Positions 51,877-61,114 of a stretch of DNA of 64,000 nucleotides are shown here, piece by piece. Source of the stretch: Bacillota bacterium (lineage in GTDB: Bacteria; Bacillota; Dethiobacteria; Dethiobacterales; Dethiobacteraceae); assembly GCA_012521345.1 (NCBI GenBank), contig JAAYMN010000060.1, positions 1-64,000 of the forward strand, read 5' to 3'. Within the stretch, counting starts at the first letter, position 1. Every line of letters starts with the position of its first letter. The position numbers were made by a program, and so were the translations under genes. The notes below the pieces were generated by a model, which ran no database searches, had not been told where the DNA came from, and saw nothing but the letters and a program-made list of their open reading frames with translations.

Positions 51877-52914
51877 GTGTTGACAACAATGCGAAAAATC
51901 AAAGTATTGGTCGTTGATGACAGTCTTGTCTTCCGCGAAATTGTTGTCAGAGGATTGGCTCATGACAGCCAGATTGAAGTTGTGGCCACTGCTGTGGATC
52001 CGTATGACGCCCGTGACAAAATACTGGCTTACCGCCCCGATGTTATGACCTGTGACATCGAGATGCCTAAAATGAACGGGATTGAATTCATCCGGCGCCT
52101 GCTGCCGCAGTACCCGCTGCCGGTAATCGTCATCAGTACCACCAGCGGTGCTGTTTTCGATGCTTTAAATGCCGGGGCTGTGGAATTTATCAGCAAGCCG
52201 GACCTTTCATCCCACCGGCATATTCAGCGCTTTCTTGTCGACCTGGCGGAGAAGATCAAAATAGCGGCAAACAGTAAAATCAAAGTTGCAGGCACATCCC
52301 GCCGGGTGGTGCAGCCACAGAACAGACCCGGCACTTCCTCATACCGCCGGCAGGTAATTGCCATCGGCTCTTCCACTGGCGGCACCGAAGCGCTGCACTA
52401 CCTGCTCAGTCATTTGCCTGCAGATCTTCCCGCCATTCTTATCGCTCAGCATATCCCTCCTGTTTTTTCGCGTCTTTTCGCAGAACGTCTTGATGCCCAG
52501 ACCGCCTTCACGGTCAAAGAAGCGGAAAGCGGCGATGTCCTGGAAGCGGGCAAGGTTTTTGTTGCGCCGGGAGACCGGCACCTGCGGCTGAAGCGGCAGG
52601 CAGGCCGCTACCTGGCCGAGCTGGTTGACAGTGAAAAAGTGAACGGGCACCGTCCTTCAGTGGATGTTCTCTTTGAGTCGGTGGCCGAAGCAGCCGGTGA
52701 TAAAGCAGTGGGTATCATCCTGACAGGCATGGGGGCCGATGGAGCCCGGGGCTTGCTTTCCATGCGCCGCAAGGGGGCGCGGACCATCGGTCAGGACGAG
52801 CAGTCAAGCGTGGTTTACGGTATGCCCAAAGTAGCCTATGAGATCGGAGCAGTGGAGAAACAGGCTCCGCTTTCGGAGATCCCGGATTTACTACTGGAAG
52901 CTTTGAGCAGGTGA
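51877..52914 (+). CDS. cheB: Chemotaxis methylesterase CheB
   Basis: Response-regulated glutamate methylesterase/deamidase, 345 residues. The receiver domain (8-125) has VVDDS and phospho-acceptor Asp in TCDIEMPKMNG. The C-terminal esterase has the catalytic Ser in GSSTGGTEAL, His in AQHIPP and Asp in TGMGADGARG. GTG 51877 is chosen, nine bases after AGGAG; the longer ATG at 51853 overlaps cheR but lacks a ribosome site. With CheR and CheD it completes the adaptation module. Confidence 0.94.
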   Translation: MLTTMRKIKVLVVDDSLVFREIVVRGLAHDSQIEVVATAVDPYDARDKILAYRPDVMTCDIEMPKMNGIEFIRRLLPQYPLPVIVISTTSGAVFDALNAGAVEFISKPDLSSHRHIQRFLVDLAEKIKIAANSKIKVAGTSRRVVQPQNRPGTSSYRRQVIAIGSSTGGTEALHYLLSHLPADLPAILIAQHIPPVFSRLFAERLDAQTAFTVKEAESGDVLEAGKVFVAPGDRHLRLKRQAGRYLAELVDSEKVNGHRPSVDVLFESVAEAAGDKAVGIILTGMGADGARGLLSMRRKGARTIGQDEQSSVVYGMPKVAYEIGAVEKQAPLSEIPDLLLEALSR

Positions 52915-52918
52915 GTGC

Positions 52919-53389
52919 ATGGAGATTATAGTAGGTATCGGAGAATGCGCCGTTTCCAACCAGGCTGAGGCAAAGCTGAAAACGTTCGCTCTGGCTTCCT
53001 GTGTGGCCGTTACTGCTTACAGCAAAATCCGCAAGGCGGCGGGGATGGTTCATATTGCCCTGCCTTCCCCTCCCAGCGAGGAGGCTGCCAGGCAGCGCCC
53101 GGCATATTATGCCTCCACCGGTCTTGCCCTGCTGCTGGACAAAATGCACCGCGAATTCGGCTGCCTGCGCACGGAACTGCAGATTGGGGTTTTCGGCGGG
53201 GCTGATTCCGCACGCGACAGGGATTATTTTTCCATAGGCAAAAAAAACATCGCAGCGGTAATGAGTCAGCTGTCGGCCATGTCCCTCACGGTGAACAGCA
53301 TCGAAGTGGGCGGTGATGTCAGCCGGACTGTGGAGATGGATGTAGCTACAGGTAAAGTTACCATAACCACACAACCAATTCTCATCTGA
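52919..53389 (+). CDS. cheD: Chemoreceptor glutamine deamidase CheD
   Basis: A 156-residue deamidase that converts receptor Gln to Glu and, in Bacillus, interacts with CheC and CheY-P. The catalytic Cys lies in ALASCVAV (about 28-35) and His in GMVHIALP (about 45-52). The C-terminal IEVGGDVSRTVEMDVATGKV portion fits the family. No cheC is visible in the operon. Four bases separate it from cheB; AGGTGAG precedes the ATG. Confidence 0.92.
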   Translation: MEIIVGIGECAVSNQAEAKLKTFALASCVAVTAYSKIRKAAGMVHIALPSPPSEEAARQRPAYYASTGLALLLDKMHREFGCLRTELQIGVFGGADSARDRDYFSIGKKNIAAVMSQLSAMSLTVNSIEVGGDVSRTVEMDVATGKVTITTQPILI

Positions 53390-53410
53390 CAGGTCGAGAG
53401 GGTGGAAGTT

Positions 53411-55342
53411 ATGGCGGAGCAGGCACAAACAGCCGACTATGGCCGTATGACAGCCATTATTAACTGTATGGGAGACGGCGTAATTGCCACTGATATCAGC
53501 GGAACAATCAACTATATGAACAGTTCTGCCGAACAGATCACCGGCTGGCAGCAAAAAGAAGCGCTGGGAAGGGAGTTGTCCGCTGTCTTTTCCCTTTTTC
53601 ATGCCGAAACTAATCAACCGCTGCCGCTGCCGCTGAAAGAAATTATGGCAGACAGGGAGCCCACGGGGCTGATGCCTGAAACCATACTGCGCTGCCGGGA
53701 CGGATCCAAAAAATACCTGTCAGCAAGTTGTGCTTCCATACGAGACGCCTGGGGTGAAATAAGCGGTGCCGTGATTGTCTTTCGCGATATTACCCGGCAG
53801 AAAAAGGCGGAAGAGCAGCTGCTGAAAGCGAAGGAAGCGGCGGAGGCGGCCAACAGGGCAAAAAGTGAATTTTTAGCCAATATGAGCCATGAGATCCGCA
53901 CTCCCATCAACGGTATTATCGGTATGATTGATCTGACCCTGCTTACACCCCTGAACAGGGAGCAGCGGGACAATCTGCTGACGGCAAAAAAATGTGCCGA
54001 TTCCCTGCTGTTAATTATCAACGATATTTTGGACTTCTCCAAAATAGAAGCGGGAAAAATGAAGATTGAAGCAGTGCCATTCAACCTGCGGGAGCTGCTG
54101 GGGGAAATCATGAAAACTCACAGCGTCAGCGCCCAAAAAAAAGGCCTTATGCTTAAGCAGGAGCTTGATGTCTCTGTGCCTGCCTTTCTGATCGGTGATC
54201 CCACACGCCTGCGCCAGGTAATTGACAATCTGCTGAACAATGCCATTAAATTTACCGAAGAGGGATCTGTGACCCTTTCGGTGCAGAGGACCGGTGGAAG
54301 AGACGGTAAAGTACATCTGCAGTTTGCCGTTGCCGATACAGGGATTGGTATTGAACGCCACATGATGGGAAAGCTTTTCCAGAGCTTCAGCCAGGTTGAC
54401 AGCTCCACCACCCGTAAATTTGGCGGCACGGGCCTGGGGCTGGTCATCAGCAAGCAGCTGGTGGAAAAAATGGGCGGCAGCATTTGGGCCCACAGTGAAC
54501 CGGGTGTGGGCAGTACCTTTGCTTTCAGCCTGCCTTTTCTACTTGCCCAAGAAAGTATTCTGCCCAAAGAGCAGGAGCCTGCCAGGATTTATAAGGCGTC
54601 GCGACCGCGGAGAATCCTGCTGGTGGAGGATGACCGTGTCAACCAGGAGGTTTTGGCTCGCCTGCTCAAAGAGCGGGGGCACCGGGTGGATGTGGCCGAC
54701 AACGGGCTGGAAGCCCTTGCCATGCATGCCGCCAACGCATATGATTTGATTTTGATGGACATTCAGATGCCCAAAATGGACGGTATTGAAGCTACCGCCA
54801 GAATCCGCGAGCGGGAAAAGGGGGGGAGACACACTCCCATTGTTGCCCTTACGGCTTTTGCCTTGCAGGGTGACAGGGAACACTTCCTGTCGCTGGGGAT
54901 GGATGAATACCTGCCCAAACCTGTCCGGATGGAGGAACTGTATGATATGGTGGACAGGGTGCTTACCGTCGGCAGACAGGCTGCTTTTCGCGGTCATGTC
55001 CGTTTGAACGCCGACGGGGAACTGGTTGTAACGGAAAATAAAGAGGGGGCCAAAACAGAACTGGCGGCGCACCTGCCTGAACTGGAAGCACTTCTGGTTG
55101 AACTGCAGGCAGCCTGCGCAGACTGTGACCTTGAACGGACGGAGCTGTATGCTCACAAAATGAAGGAATTGTTTTTTGCCTTGGAAGCGGAAGATTTAAA
55201 ATATGCCATGTTTAAAATAGAGCTGGCAGCACGTCGCGGGAACAGCAAAGATACTAATATTCTACTCTCCCGGTTCCAGGATCTGTTTGCAACGTATAAA
55301 AAAATCTTGTGCAACAGGAGGGAAGGAATATGCGAATTTTAA
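53411..55342 (+). CDS. Hybrid sensor histidine kinase (PAS-HisKA-HATPase-REC-HPt)
   Basis: Soluble hybrid kinase of 643 residues. PAS domain at about 15-130 (GDGVIATDISGTINYMNSSAEQITGW at its start, located by IATDISG). HisKA has His in NMSHEIRTPINGI (about 160). The HATPase_c part has NLLNNAIKFTEEG, DTGIGI and GGTGLGL. The receiver has phospho-acceptor Asp in ILMDIQMPKMDG. The last 90 residues look like an HPt domain, with AHKMKEL supplying the candidate His. No membrane segment is present. It is co-transcribed with the che genes and a stand-alone receiver downstream, suggesting crosstalk between the array and another output. Confidence 0.93.
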   Translation: MAEQAQTADYGRMTAIINCMGDGVIATDISGTINYMNSSAEQITGWQQKEALGRELSAVFSLFHAETNQPLPLPLKEIMADREPTGLMPETILRCRDGSKKYLSASCASIRDAWGEISGAVIVFRDITRQKKAEEQLLKAKEAAEAANRAKSEFLANMSHEIRTPINGIIGMIDLTLLTPLNREQRDNLLTAKKCADSLLLIINDILDFSKIEAGKMKIEAVPFNLRELLGEIMKTHSVSAQKKGLMLKQELDVSVPAFLIGDPTRLRQVIDNLLNNAIKFTEEGSVTLSVQRTGGRDGKVHLQFAVADTGIGIERHMMGKLFQSFSQVDSSTTRKFGGTGLGLVISKQLVEKMGGSIWAHSEPGVGSTFAFSLPFLLAQESILPKEQEPARIYKASRPRRILLVEDDRVNQEVLARLLKERGHRVDVADNGLEALAMHAANAYDLILMDIQMPKMDGIEATARIREREKGGRHTPIVALTAFALQGDREHFLSLGMDEYLPKPVRMEELYDMVDRVLTVGRQAAFRGHVRLNADGELVVTENKEGAKTELAAHLPELEALLVELQAACADCDLERTELYAHKMKELFFALEAEDLKYAMFKIELAARRGNSKDTNILLSRFQDLFATYKKILCNRREGICEF

Positions 55343-55767
55343 TCGCGGAAGATGACCCTGCCAGCAGGCAATTTTTAAGTAAATTTCTCTCTCAATACGG
55401 TGAATGCGACCAAGTGGTGGACGGCTTGGAAGCAATTGACGCCTATGTGATGGCCATGAAGGACAACAACCCCTATGACCTTATCTGCCTGGACATCATG
55501 ATGCCCAAAGTTGACGGTGTAAAAGTTTTAAAGGCAATACGGGACCTGGAAAGGCAGAATAATATTCCGCCCTCTGAAAGTGTTGTCATTATTATGACAA
55601 CTGCACTGGGCGCCACTGATCATGTCCATGAAGCATTTGCCCTGGGCTGCAATGCTTACGCGGCCAAGCCTATTGATACTGCAAAATTTGCCGAGATGCT
55701 GAAAAAATTAAACATTATCCCGGCGACCGCTTTGGAAAGCGCTGCTGCAGAAGAGGCTGAGCCTTGA
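55330..55767 (+). CDS. Stand-alone response regulator (CheY-like)
   Basis: A 145-residue receiver protein without an output domain: EDDPAS acidic pocket, phospho-acceptor Asp in CLDIMMPKVDG, switch Thr in IMTTALG, and Lys in AAKPID. A polar tail of about 15 residues follows. The ATG 55330 overlaps the kinase gene end and has GGAGGGAAGG upstream. It is the last gene of the operon and is the likely phosphoacceptor of the hybrid kinase HPt domain. The 335 bases after it hold one terminator and nothing else I recognise. Confidence 0.92.
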   Translation: MRILIAEDDPASRQFLSKFLSQYGECDQVVDGLEAIDAYVMAMKDNNPYDLICLDIMMPKVDGVKVLKAIRDLERQNNIPPSESVVIIMTTALGATDHVHEAFALGCNAYAAKPIDTAKFAEMLKKLNIIPATALESAAAEEAEP

Positions 55768-55960
55768 GCAAAACAAGTGTTCTTCTGACTCCATTTGCCG
55801 CTTTTGAGTTGTTCAGCATTGTGGGCATGACACTGCAAGCCCCGTTGTCAGAAACAAATCCGGGATAAAAGACTTGGCCAGGGAAAAACACCCGCATTGT
55901 TAAAATGCTGTGCCAAAACGGGCTGCAGGCTGTCCCCGGGAAAATACAAAATTGCCAGAA

Positions 55961-55985
55961 AACGCAGGATTTCCCTGCGTTTTTG
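55961..55985 (+). terminator. Intrinsic terminator after chemosensory operon
   Basis: AACGCAGG (55961-55968) pairs with CCTGCGTT (55974-55981) and runs into T residues. Confidence 0.8.
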
Positions 55986-56103
55986 CGTGTACGGGGCAAA
56001 CTGCCGCCGGTTTTTTACGGCACCGGCAGGAGAAACGTTGTTTTCCCGTGGTAACAATGTTACAATTAATATCCGGTTATTGTTATATTTTGGGGTGAAA
56101 GCG

Positions 56104-56589
56104 ATGAAAACACTCATTGTTTATGCCGGCAGGCACGGGTGTACGCAGAAATGTGCTGAAATGCTGGCAGCCCGGGCTCCCGGCGGGATTACACTGGCCA
56201 ACCTGCAGAAATGCCAGGCGGACCCGTCCGGTTATGATACTGTGATTATAGGCGGCTCCATTCGCATGGGGAAAATACAGAAAGAAACGGCAGCTTTTTG
56301 CCGGGCATACCATTCACAGCTCCTGGAAAAAAAGGTGGGCCTTTTTCTCTGCTGTGCAAATACAAATGCTGTGGAATCACAGTTGCAGGCCGCATTTCCA
56401 GCAGAGTTGCTTGCCGCCGCCAGAGCTGTTGAACACCTGGGGTATGCCTATTATTTTCAGAAAATGAATTTCCTCGAACGGGCCGTAGTGAAAAAAATTG
56501 CAGGGGTAAGCCGGACTGTGGAAAATATTTCACAGGCCGGAGTAGACAGGCTCTGCGCTGCTCTCTACGGGGAACAGTCTGCGGGATAG
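56104..56589 (+). CDS. Flavodoxin-domain protein (HemG/flavodoxin_5-like)
   Basis: A 161-residue FMN-binding flavodoxin-fold protein. The phosphate loop is YAGRHGCTQKCAEML (about 7-21), with the YDTVIIGGSIRMGK segment (about 45-58) as the flavin contact. Length and ends match the flavodoxin_5 group that includes HemG-type protoporphyrinogen oxidase and unassigned electron carriers. The ATG follows GGGGTGAAAG; the longer open frame upstream overlaps a terminator. An FMN_bind-domain gene, itself frameshifted, follows after about 50 bases, so both may belong to one electron-transfer unit. Confidence 0.8.
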   Translation: MKTLIVYAGRHGCTQKCAEMLAARAPGGITLANLQKCQADPSGYDTVIIGGSIRMGKIQKETAAFCRAYHSQLLEKKVGLFLCCANTNAVESQLQAAFPAELLAAARAVEHLGYAYYFQKMNFLERAVVKKIAGVSRTVENISQAGVDRLCAALYGEQSAG

Positions 56590-56641
56590 CAGGTAAGAGC
56601 ACGCATTTTGAAGCGGGAGAAAGTTGAGGAGGCGCTGCAAT

Positions 56642-57030
56642 TTGAGAAAAAAAGCGTTACTTGTTTTACTGGCGGCGGTTGTGTTGTTTGCCGGCGGCGC
56701 AGCAATATCTTTCTGGCGTGGTCTCAGGATTATCCGGGTGATGGAGATTGGTGAAATTAACCTTGGGCAGGTTGCCGACGGAGTTTACCCCGGCAGCATG
56801 AAGCCGGCCCCATTGGTGTGGAACTGACAGTGACAGTGGCCGGCGGGAAAATCACGGCTATTGACATCCAGCGTCATGACCACGGCAGGGGTGCGGCGGC
56901 GGAAAAGATTACCGACCGCATTATTGCAGAACAGTCGCTGCAGGTAGACACAATTTCCGGCGCCACCTACAGCAGCAAAGTAATCCTCAAAGCAATAGAA
57001 AAAGCTTTAGGCCAGGCTGGAAATTCCTGA
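56642..57030 (+). pseudogene. Frameshifted FMN-binding (FMN_bind) domain protein
   Basis: Two partial frames make up one protein. The first runs from TTG 56642 (behind GAGGAGG) with a signal/anchor helix at 4-22 and reaches ADGVYPGS near 56799. The second frame continues with GPIGVELTVTVAGGKI and ends DTISGATYSSKVILKAIEKAL at 57030. The DGxYxGxxxG...GPI...VTVxxGKI...SGATYSS order is that of FMN_bind domains, where the Thr of SGATYSS carries covalent FMN. A one-base shift lies between about 56800 and 56815, near GCCGGCCCC. It is either a true pseudogene or a base-call error. Confidence 0.75.
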
Positions 57031-57080
57031 ACTTCTCATTTGGCCCCGGGCCATTACCCTGGCCGGACAAGGAGACAGCA

Positions 57081-58229
57081 ATGGCAAGAATTGAATTGAT
57101 TGCAACAGCCGCTTTCGGTCTGGAATCAGTAGTGGCCGCCGAACTGAAAGAGCTGGGCTACGGGGACCAGCTGGTGGAAAACGGCCGCGTTACTTTTTGG
57201 GGCGACGAAGAAGCCATTTGCCGGGCAAACCTCTGGCTGCGTTCCGCCGACAGGGTGCTGGTCAAACTGGGAGAGTTTGAAGCTGTTACTTTTGACGAGC
57301 TTTTTGAAGGAACAAAAGCTTTGCCGTGGCCTGAATGGCTGCCACCTGATGCCGCTTTCCCCGTCACCGGCAAGACCGTCAAATCAAAACTGTTCAGTGT
57401 ACCGGACTGCCAGGCCATTGTCAAAAAGGCGGTAGTGGAAAAAATGAAGCAGGTTTACCGCCAGAACTGGTTTCCCGAAAGCGGTGCGACCTATAAAATA
57501 GAAGTTGCCCTGCTGAAAGACAGGGCAACGCTGACGCTTGACACCAGCGGCGCCGGACTGCACAAGCGCGGCTACAGGGAACTGACGGCCGCCGCCCCGC
57601 TCCGGGAAACGCTGGCGGCCGCCCTGGTACGCCTGTGCAAATGGCAGCCGGAGCGGGTGCTGGCCGATCCATTTTGCGGTTCGGGAACCATTCCCATCGA
57701 GGCAGCCATGCTGGCTTTAAATATTGCCCCCGGCAGCCGCCGCCGCTTCAGTGCGGAAAACTGGCCGCGCATTAACGCGCACCTGTGGCGGCTTGCCCGG
57801 CAGGAAGCGGAGGATCTGGCCTGCCGGGAGAGGAAAGTACGTATCCTGGGGACGGATATAGATGAAAAAGTGCTGCGCCTGGCACGTCATCATGCCCGCA
57901 AGGCCGGGCTGGAAAACGTGATCCATTTTCAGCGGCTGCCCTTTCACGCTTTCCGGTCCCGCTACAAATACGGCTACCTCCTTTGCAACCCGCCCTACGG
58001 TGAACGGCTGGGGGAAGTGCGGGAAGCGGAAAAAATCTACCGGGAGCTGGGCCGGCTTTCCCTTGAGCACCTGCCTACCTGGTCCTGTTTTGTCTTAACG
58101 TCGCATAAAGGCTTTGAGCGGCTTTTCGGCCGCCCGGCCGCGAAAAAAAGAAAGCTTTACAACGGTAGGATTGAATGCCACTTTTACCAGTATTTCGGCC
58201 CCGAACCGCCCGGCGGCAGGAATGACTGA
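57081..58229 (+). CDS. THUMP-domain rRNA (guanine-N2) methyltransferase, RlmL/YpsC-like
   Basis: A 382-residue RNA methyltransferase. Residues 45-155 form a THUMP RNA-binding domain and about 165-370 the UPF0020 catalytic Rossmann domain, with DPFCGSGTIPIEAA as the SAM loop and NPPYGERLG as the catalytic motif. This is the short single-methyltransferase form found in Firmicutes (YpsC-like); the likely target is a guanine in 23S rRNA. The ATG lies about nine bases after AAGGAGAC. The HAD gene overlaps or abuts its end. Confidence 0.9.
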   Translation: MARIELIATAAFGLESVVAAELKELGYGDQLVENGRVTFWGDEEAICRANLWLRSADRVLVKLGEFEAVTFDELFEGTKALPWPEWLPPDAAFPVTGKTVKSKLFSVPDCQAIVKKAVVEKMKQVYRQNWFPESGATYKIEVALLKDRATLTLDTSGAGLHKRGYRELTAAAPLRETLAAALVRLCKWQPERVLADPFCGSGTIPIEAAMLALNIAPGSRRRFSAENWPRINAHLWRLARQEAEDLACRERKVRILGTDIDEKVLRLARHHARKAGLENVIHFQRLPFHAFRSRYKYGYLLCNPPYGERLGEVREAEKIYRELGRLSLEHLPTWSCFVLTSHKGFERLFGRPAAKKRKLYNGRIECHFYQYFGPEPPGGRND

Positions 58230-58251
58230 ATGGGCAGGAGTGATTGACTCA

Positions 58252-58947
58252 TTGTACAAGCATATTCTTTTTGACCTGGACGGTACGCTGACTGACCCGG
58301 CGGAAGGAATCCTGCATTCCCTCAACCATACCATGCGGCATTTCGGCAAAGAGGAGTTTACGGCCGAATCCTGCCGGGTTCTTATCGGCCCGCCCATTCT
58401 TGAATCCTTTCAGCTTGTCTGCGGCTTTAACAGCAAGGAGGCTGCAGAGGCCCTTCGCATCTACCGGCAGCATCACCTGCAGGTCGGCCTGTTTGAAAAT
58501 AAGGTCTACCCGGGCATTGCCGGGATGCTGGAAAAACTCCGGGCAAGAGGGTGCCGCCTGTATGTGGCGACGCTGAAGCTTGCTTCCATGGCCGATGCGG
58601 TACTGCAACATCTGGGACTGCGGTCTTATTTCACCGCAGTGGTCGGCGCCAGGGAGGGAGGCGGGATACCGGCCAAAACTGACATCATCGCGGAAGTGCT
58701 GGCTGGCATCCCCGCCGCGGAGCGCGTACAGGCGCTGATGGTGGGAGACCGCAAATATGACATCATCGGTGCCCGGGAAAACTGGATAGCTTCGGTTGCC
58801 GTGCTTTACGGCTACGGCAGCGAGGAAGAGCTTTTGGCGGAAAAACCGGACCATCTGGTGCGGACTGTGGCGGAACTGGAAGCGCTGCTTGCCGGGCTGT
58901 CGCAGGGACAGGAGGAAAGGACGGGGAGGATGCTAAAGAATGTATGA
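58252..58947 (+). CDS. HAD-family phosphatase (phosphoglycolate phosphatase-like)
   Basis: A hydrolase of about 231 residues. Motif I is FDLDGTLTDP with the nucleophile Asp near residue 7, motif III is the Lys in GGGIPAKTD, and motif IV is MVGDRKYDIIGA. The cap is of the helical C1 type. The start is uncertain: TTG 58252 lies eleven bases after AGGAG and places motif I at the usual distance; ATG 58222 or GTG 58240 would add residues. It overlaps the next gene by eight bases. Confidence 0.82.
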   Translation: MYKHILFDLDGTLTDPAEGILHSLNHTMRHFGKEEFTAESCRVLIGPPILESFQLVCGFNSKEAAEALRIYRQHHLQVGLFENKVYPGIAGMLEKLRARGCRLYVATLKLASMADAVLQHLGLRSYFTAVVGAREGGGIPAKTDIIAEVLAGIPAAERVQALMVGDRKYDIIGARENWIASVAVLYGYGSEEELLAEKPDHLVRTVAELEALLAGLSQGQEERTGRMLKNV

Positions 58948-60013
58948 CCTGGCCATTGTCGGTGCGGGGCCGGCGGGGGCGACGCTGGCCAGGCTGCTGG
59001 GTCGGCGCTATCGGGTTTTGCTGTTGGAGCGGCGCAACCTCATGCGGCCTAACGGCAGCACTTCAGCACACAAATGCTGCGGCGGGCTTTTGGCTCCCGA
59101 TGCCCAGAAGATCTTAGGCGTCATGGGCCTTGCCCTGCCCAAGGACGTGCTGGTGGAGCCGCAGCTTTTTGTTGTCCGCACCATAGATTTGGAAAGCGGG
59201 CAGGAGCGCTATTACCAGCGTTTCTACCTGAACATGGACCGGGAAAAATTTGACCGCTGGCTTTTGTCCCTGGTACCGGACACCGTGGATATCCGCTGTT
59301 CCGCCGTAGTGAAAGAGGTGCGGCGGGAAGGCGGCCTGTACAGGCTGCAGTATCTGCGGGAAGGTGAAACACGCGAAGCTTATGCACGGTGCCTTGTCGG
59401 TGCTGACGGGGCTGCCTCCCTGGTGCGCAGAAGGCTTTTTACCGGGAAAACTAAACAAAAGTTGTATGCGGCTATCCAGGAATGGTTTCCGGCAGATGCG
59501 GCTCTCCCGTATTTTTCCGTCTTTTTTGCCCGGCGGCTGACCGACTTTTACGGCTGGACCATCCCCAAAGACGGGATGCTTCTTCTGGGCGCCGCCCTGG
59601 CACCCGGCAGGAATGCCGTAGCGGCTTTTGCAGAGCTGAAGCGAAAACTTGCCGCCTATGGCTACCGGTTTGCCGACTGTCAAAGAAGGGAAGGGGCATA
59701 TATTGTCCGCCCGTGCCATATTCCGCACTCCCTGACCGACGGCTACGGTGCCGCCCTCATCGGAGAGGCGGCCGGGTGGATCAGCCCCAGTTCGGCGGAA
59801 GGCTTCAGTTTTGCCTTTCGCAGCGCGCTTGCCTGTGCCAACAGTTTGGCAGGGGGCCTTGACGGTTTTACAGAGCGCTACCGCAGGGAAACAGGCGCCC
59901 TGCGCCGCCAGATCCTGCTGAAAAACATTAAACTGCCTTTCATGTATCACCCTCTGCTGCGCAGGCTGGTGATGGGGCTTGGCCTGGCGGCGATGAATGT
60001 TAAGAAAAATTAA
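58940..60013 (+). CDS. FAD-dependent oxidoreductase of the geranylgeranyl-reductase family
   Basis: A 357-residue flavoprotein. The dinucleotide-binding fold is IVGAGPAGATLARLL (6-20), the second FAD motif is VGADGAASLVRR (about 155-166), and the third is ALIGEAAGWISPSSAEGFSFA (recognised by GEAAGWISP). Relatives reduce polyprenyl groups or act as monooxygenase-like reductases. A conserved HKCCGG near residue 37 contains paired Cys, common in clostridial members. The ATG overlaps the HAD gene, behind ACGGGGAGG. The substrate is unknown. Confidence 0.82.
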   Translation: MYDLAIVGAGPAGATLARLLGRRYRVLLLERRNLMRPNGSTSAHKCCGGLLAPDAQKILGVMGLALPKDVLVEPQLFVVRTIDLESGQERYYQRFYLNMDREKFDRWLLSLVPDTVDIRCSAVVKEVRREGGLYRLQYLREGETREAYARCLVGADGAASLVRRRLFTGKTKQKLYAAIQEWFPADAALPYFSVFFARRLTDFYGWTIPKDGMLLLGAALAPGRNAVAAFAELKRKLAAYGYRFADCQRREGAYIVRPCHIPHSLTDGYGAALIGEAAGWISPSSAEGFSFAFRSALACANSLAGGLDGFTERYRRETGALRRQILLKNIKLPFMYHPLLRRLVMGLGLAAMNVKKN

Positions 60014-60109
60014 TTACTTAGGCGAATTCTGTAAATAAACAGTAACACAACGCGAATCTTAATTTGTTATGATGGGAGTACGACTCTCCAAAGGCAGAAG
60101 GTGCCTGCA

Positions 60110-61075
60110 ATGAAAAGATATGTTTGTGTTTTGCTGGCAATGCTTTTGACATTGACTGGATGCGCCGCCTTTGAATTGAACAACCTGCCGCCCCAGGCGG
60201 TCGAGCTTGAAGTTTTGGAAGATGATAAGGTTACCCGCCTGGCGGATATTGATTTTGTACCCGTTCCCGGATTTGCCTATAACGTGTTGCTAGAGGAAGG
60301 CCTGGCCGGCGGGAATAAGGTATTTTATCGCCGTTTTATTGCTTACGGGGAGACGGGCGATGAAGTTCACGAATTTGTCACGGAAGCGGAGCTGCCCCGC
60401 TCTTTCCCGTCAGCCCAGGAGGCCAGGTCATACCTGACAAGAGTAACGCCGGAGAAACTGCATTTGCCGGAAAATACCTATGTAAGTGACAGTGTGCACT
60501 ATTCCTGGGAAGAGGAAGCTTATCCGGCCGCGGTGGAAGAGGAGCAGCGCATTTCCCTGACGGCTCTGAAGCGTCTCGGCGCCGTGTCACGTCTGAACGA
60601 ATACTATGTAATCGGCAAAAACCCGGAACCCTTGGTGGCGGCGATTGAGGCGGTGGAAGCAGGTATTGCCGATGTGGCGGACAGTTTTGTTGTTGAACGT
60701 TCCCTGGAATCCCTGCCGCAGTCATTTGCTTACAGTATCGCTCTGGCACTGCCCGGCAAAAAGCAGGTACAAAACAGTGCGGAAGCAATGCAGGCAAGTG
60801 TAAGCCTGCAGTATCAGATCGACGAACTGGGCAACCCGCTCCACCTGGAGCTTGTTTACAGTGCCGCTTTTCAGAATGGCCTTGATGACGGCAACATGGC
60901 GCTGCTGAACAGGATGGCCGCTTTTGTCAACGAACTGGTGGATACCCTGAAAGAACAACTGGACCTTTTCGGGGTCAACAGCAACAACCCGTCTTTGACG
61001 TACAGCAATGTTACCCTCTATTACGAAGAAGAAAAGCTTCCGGACAGTTTATGTCGAAAAATTGAAATCCGCTGA
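60110..61075 (+). CDS. Hypothetical lipoprotein, 321 residues
   Basis: Secreted lipoprotein: the signal peptide ends in lipobox LTGC, so the Cys at about residue 18 should be lipidated. The mature part, about 300 residues, is rich in acidic residues and short strands; I recognise no family. The start ATG 60110 follows AGAAGGTG by seven bases, rather than the GTG at 60101. A possible -10 is TATGAT at 60068-60073. The sensor kinase gene follows 96 bases later, behind a folded RNA leader, so a sensory partnership is possible but unproven. Confidence 0.72.
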   Translation: MKRYVCVLLAMLLTLTGCAAFELNNLPPQAVELEVLEDDKVTRLADIDFVPVPGFAYNVLLEEGLAGGNKVFYRRFIAYGETGDEVHEFVTEAELPRSFPSAQEARSYLTRVTPEKLHLPENTYVSDSVHYSWEEEAYPAAVEEEQRISLTALKRLGAVSRLNEYYVIGKNPEPLVAAIEAVEAGIADVADSFVVERSLESLPQSFAYSIALALPGKKQVQNSAEAMQASVSLQYQIDELGNPLHLELVYSAAFQNGLDDGNMALLNRMAAFVNELVDTLKEQLDLFGVNSNNPSLTYSNVTLYYEEEKLPDSLCRKIEIR

Positions 61076-61114
61076 AGCAGGCGCTGCCGGCTATGGCAGT
61101 AAAAAGGATTTTTT

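Noticed and set aside
55897-56103. Upstream extension of the flavodoxin gene
   Set aside because: It runs through a terminator and lacks similarity; the ATG at 56104 has its own ribosome site.
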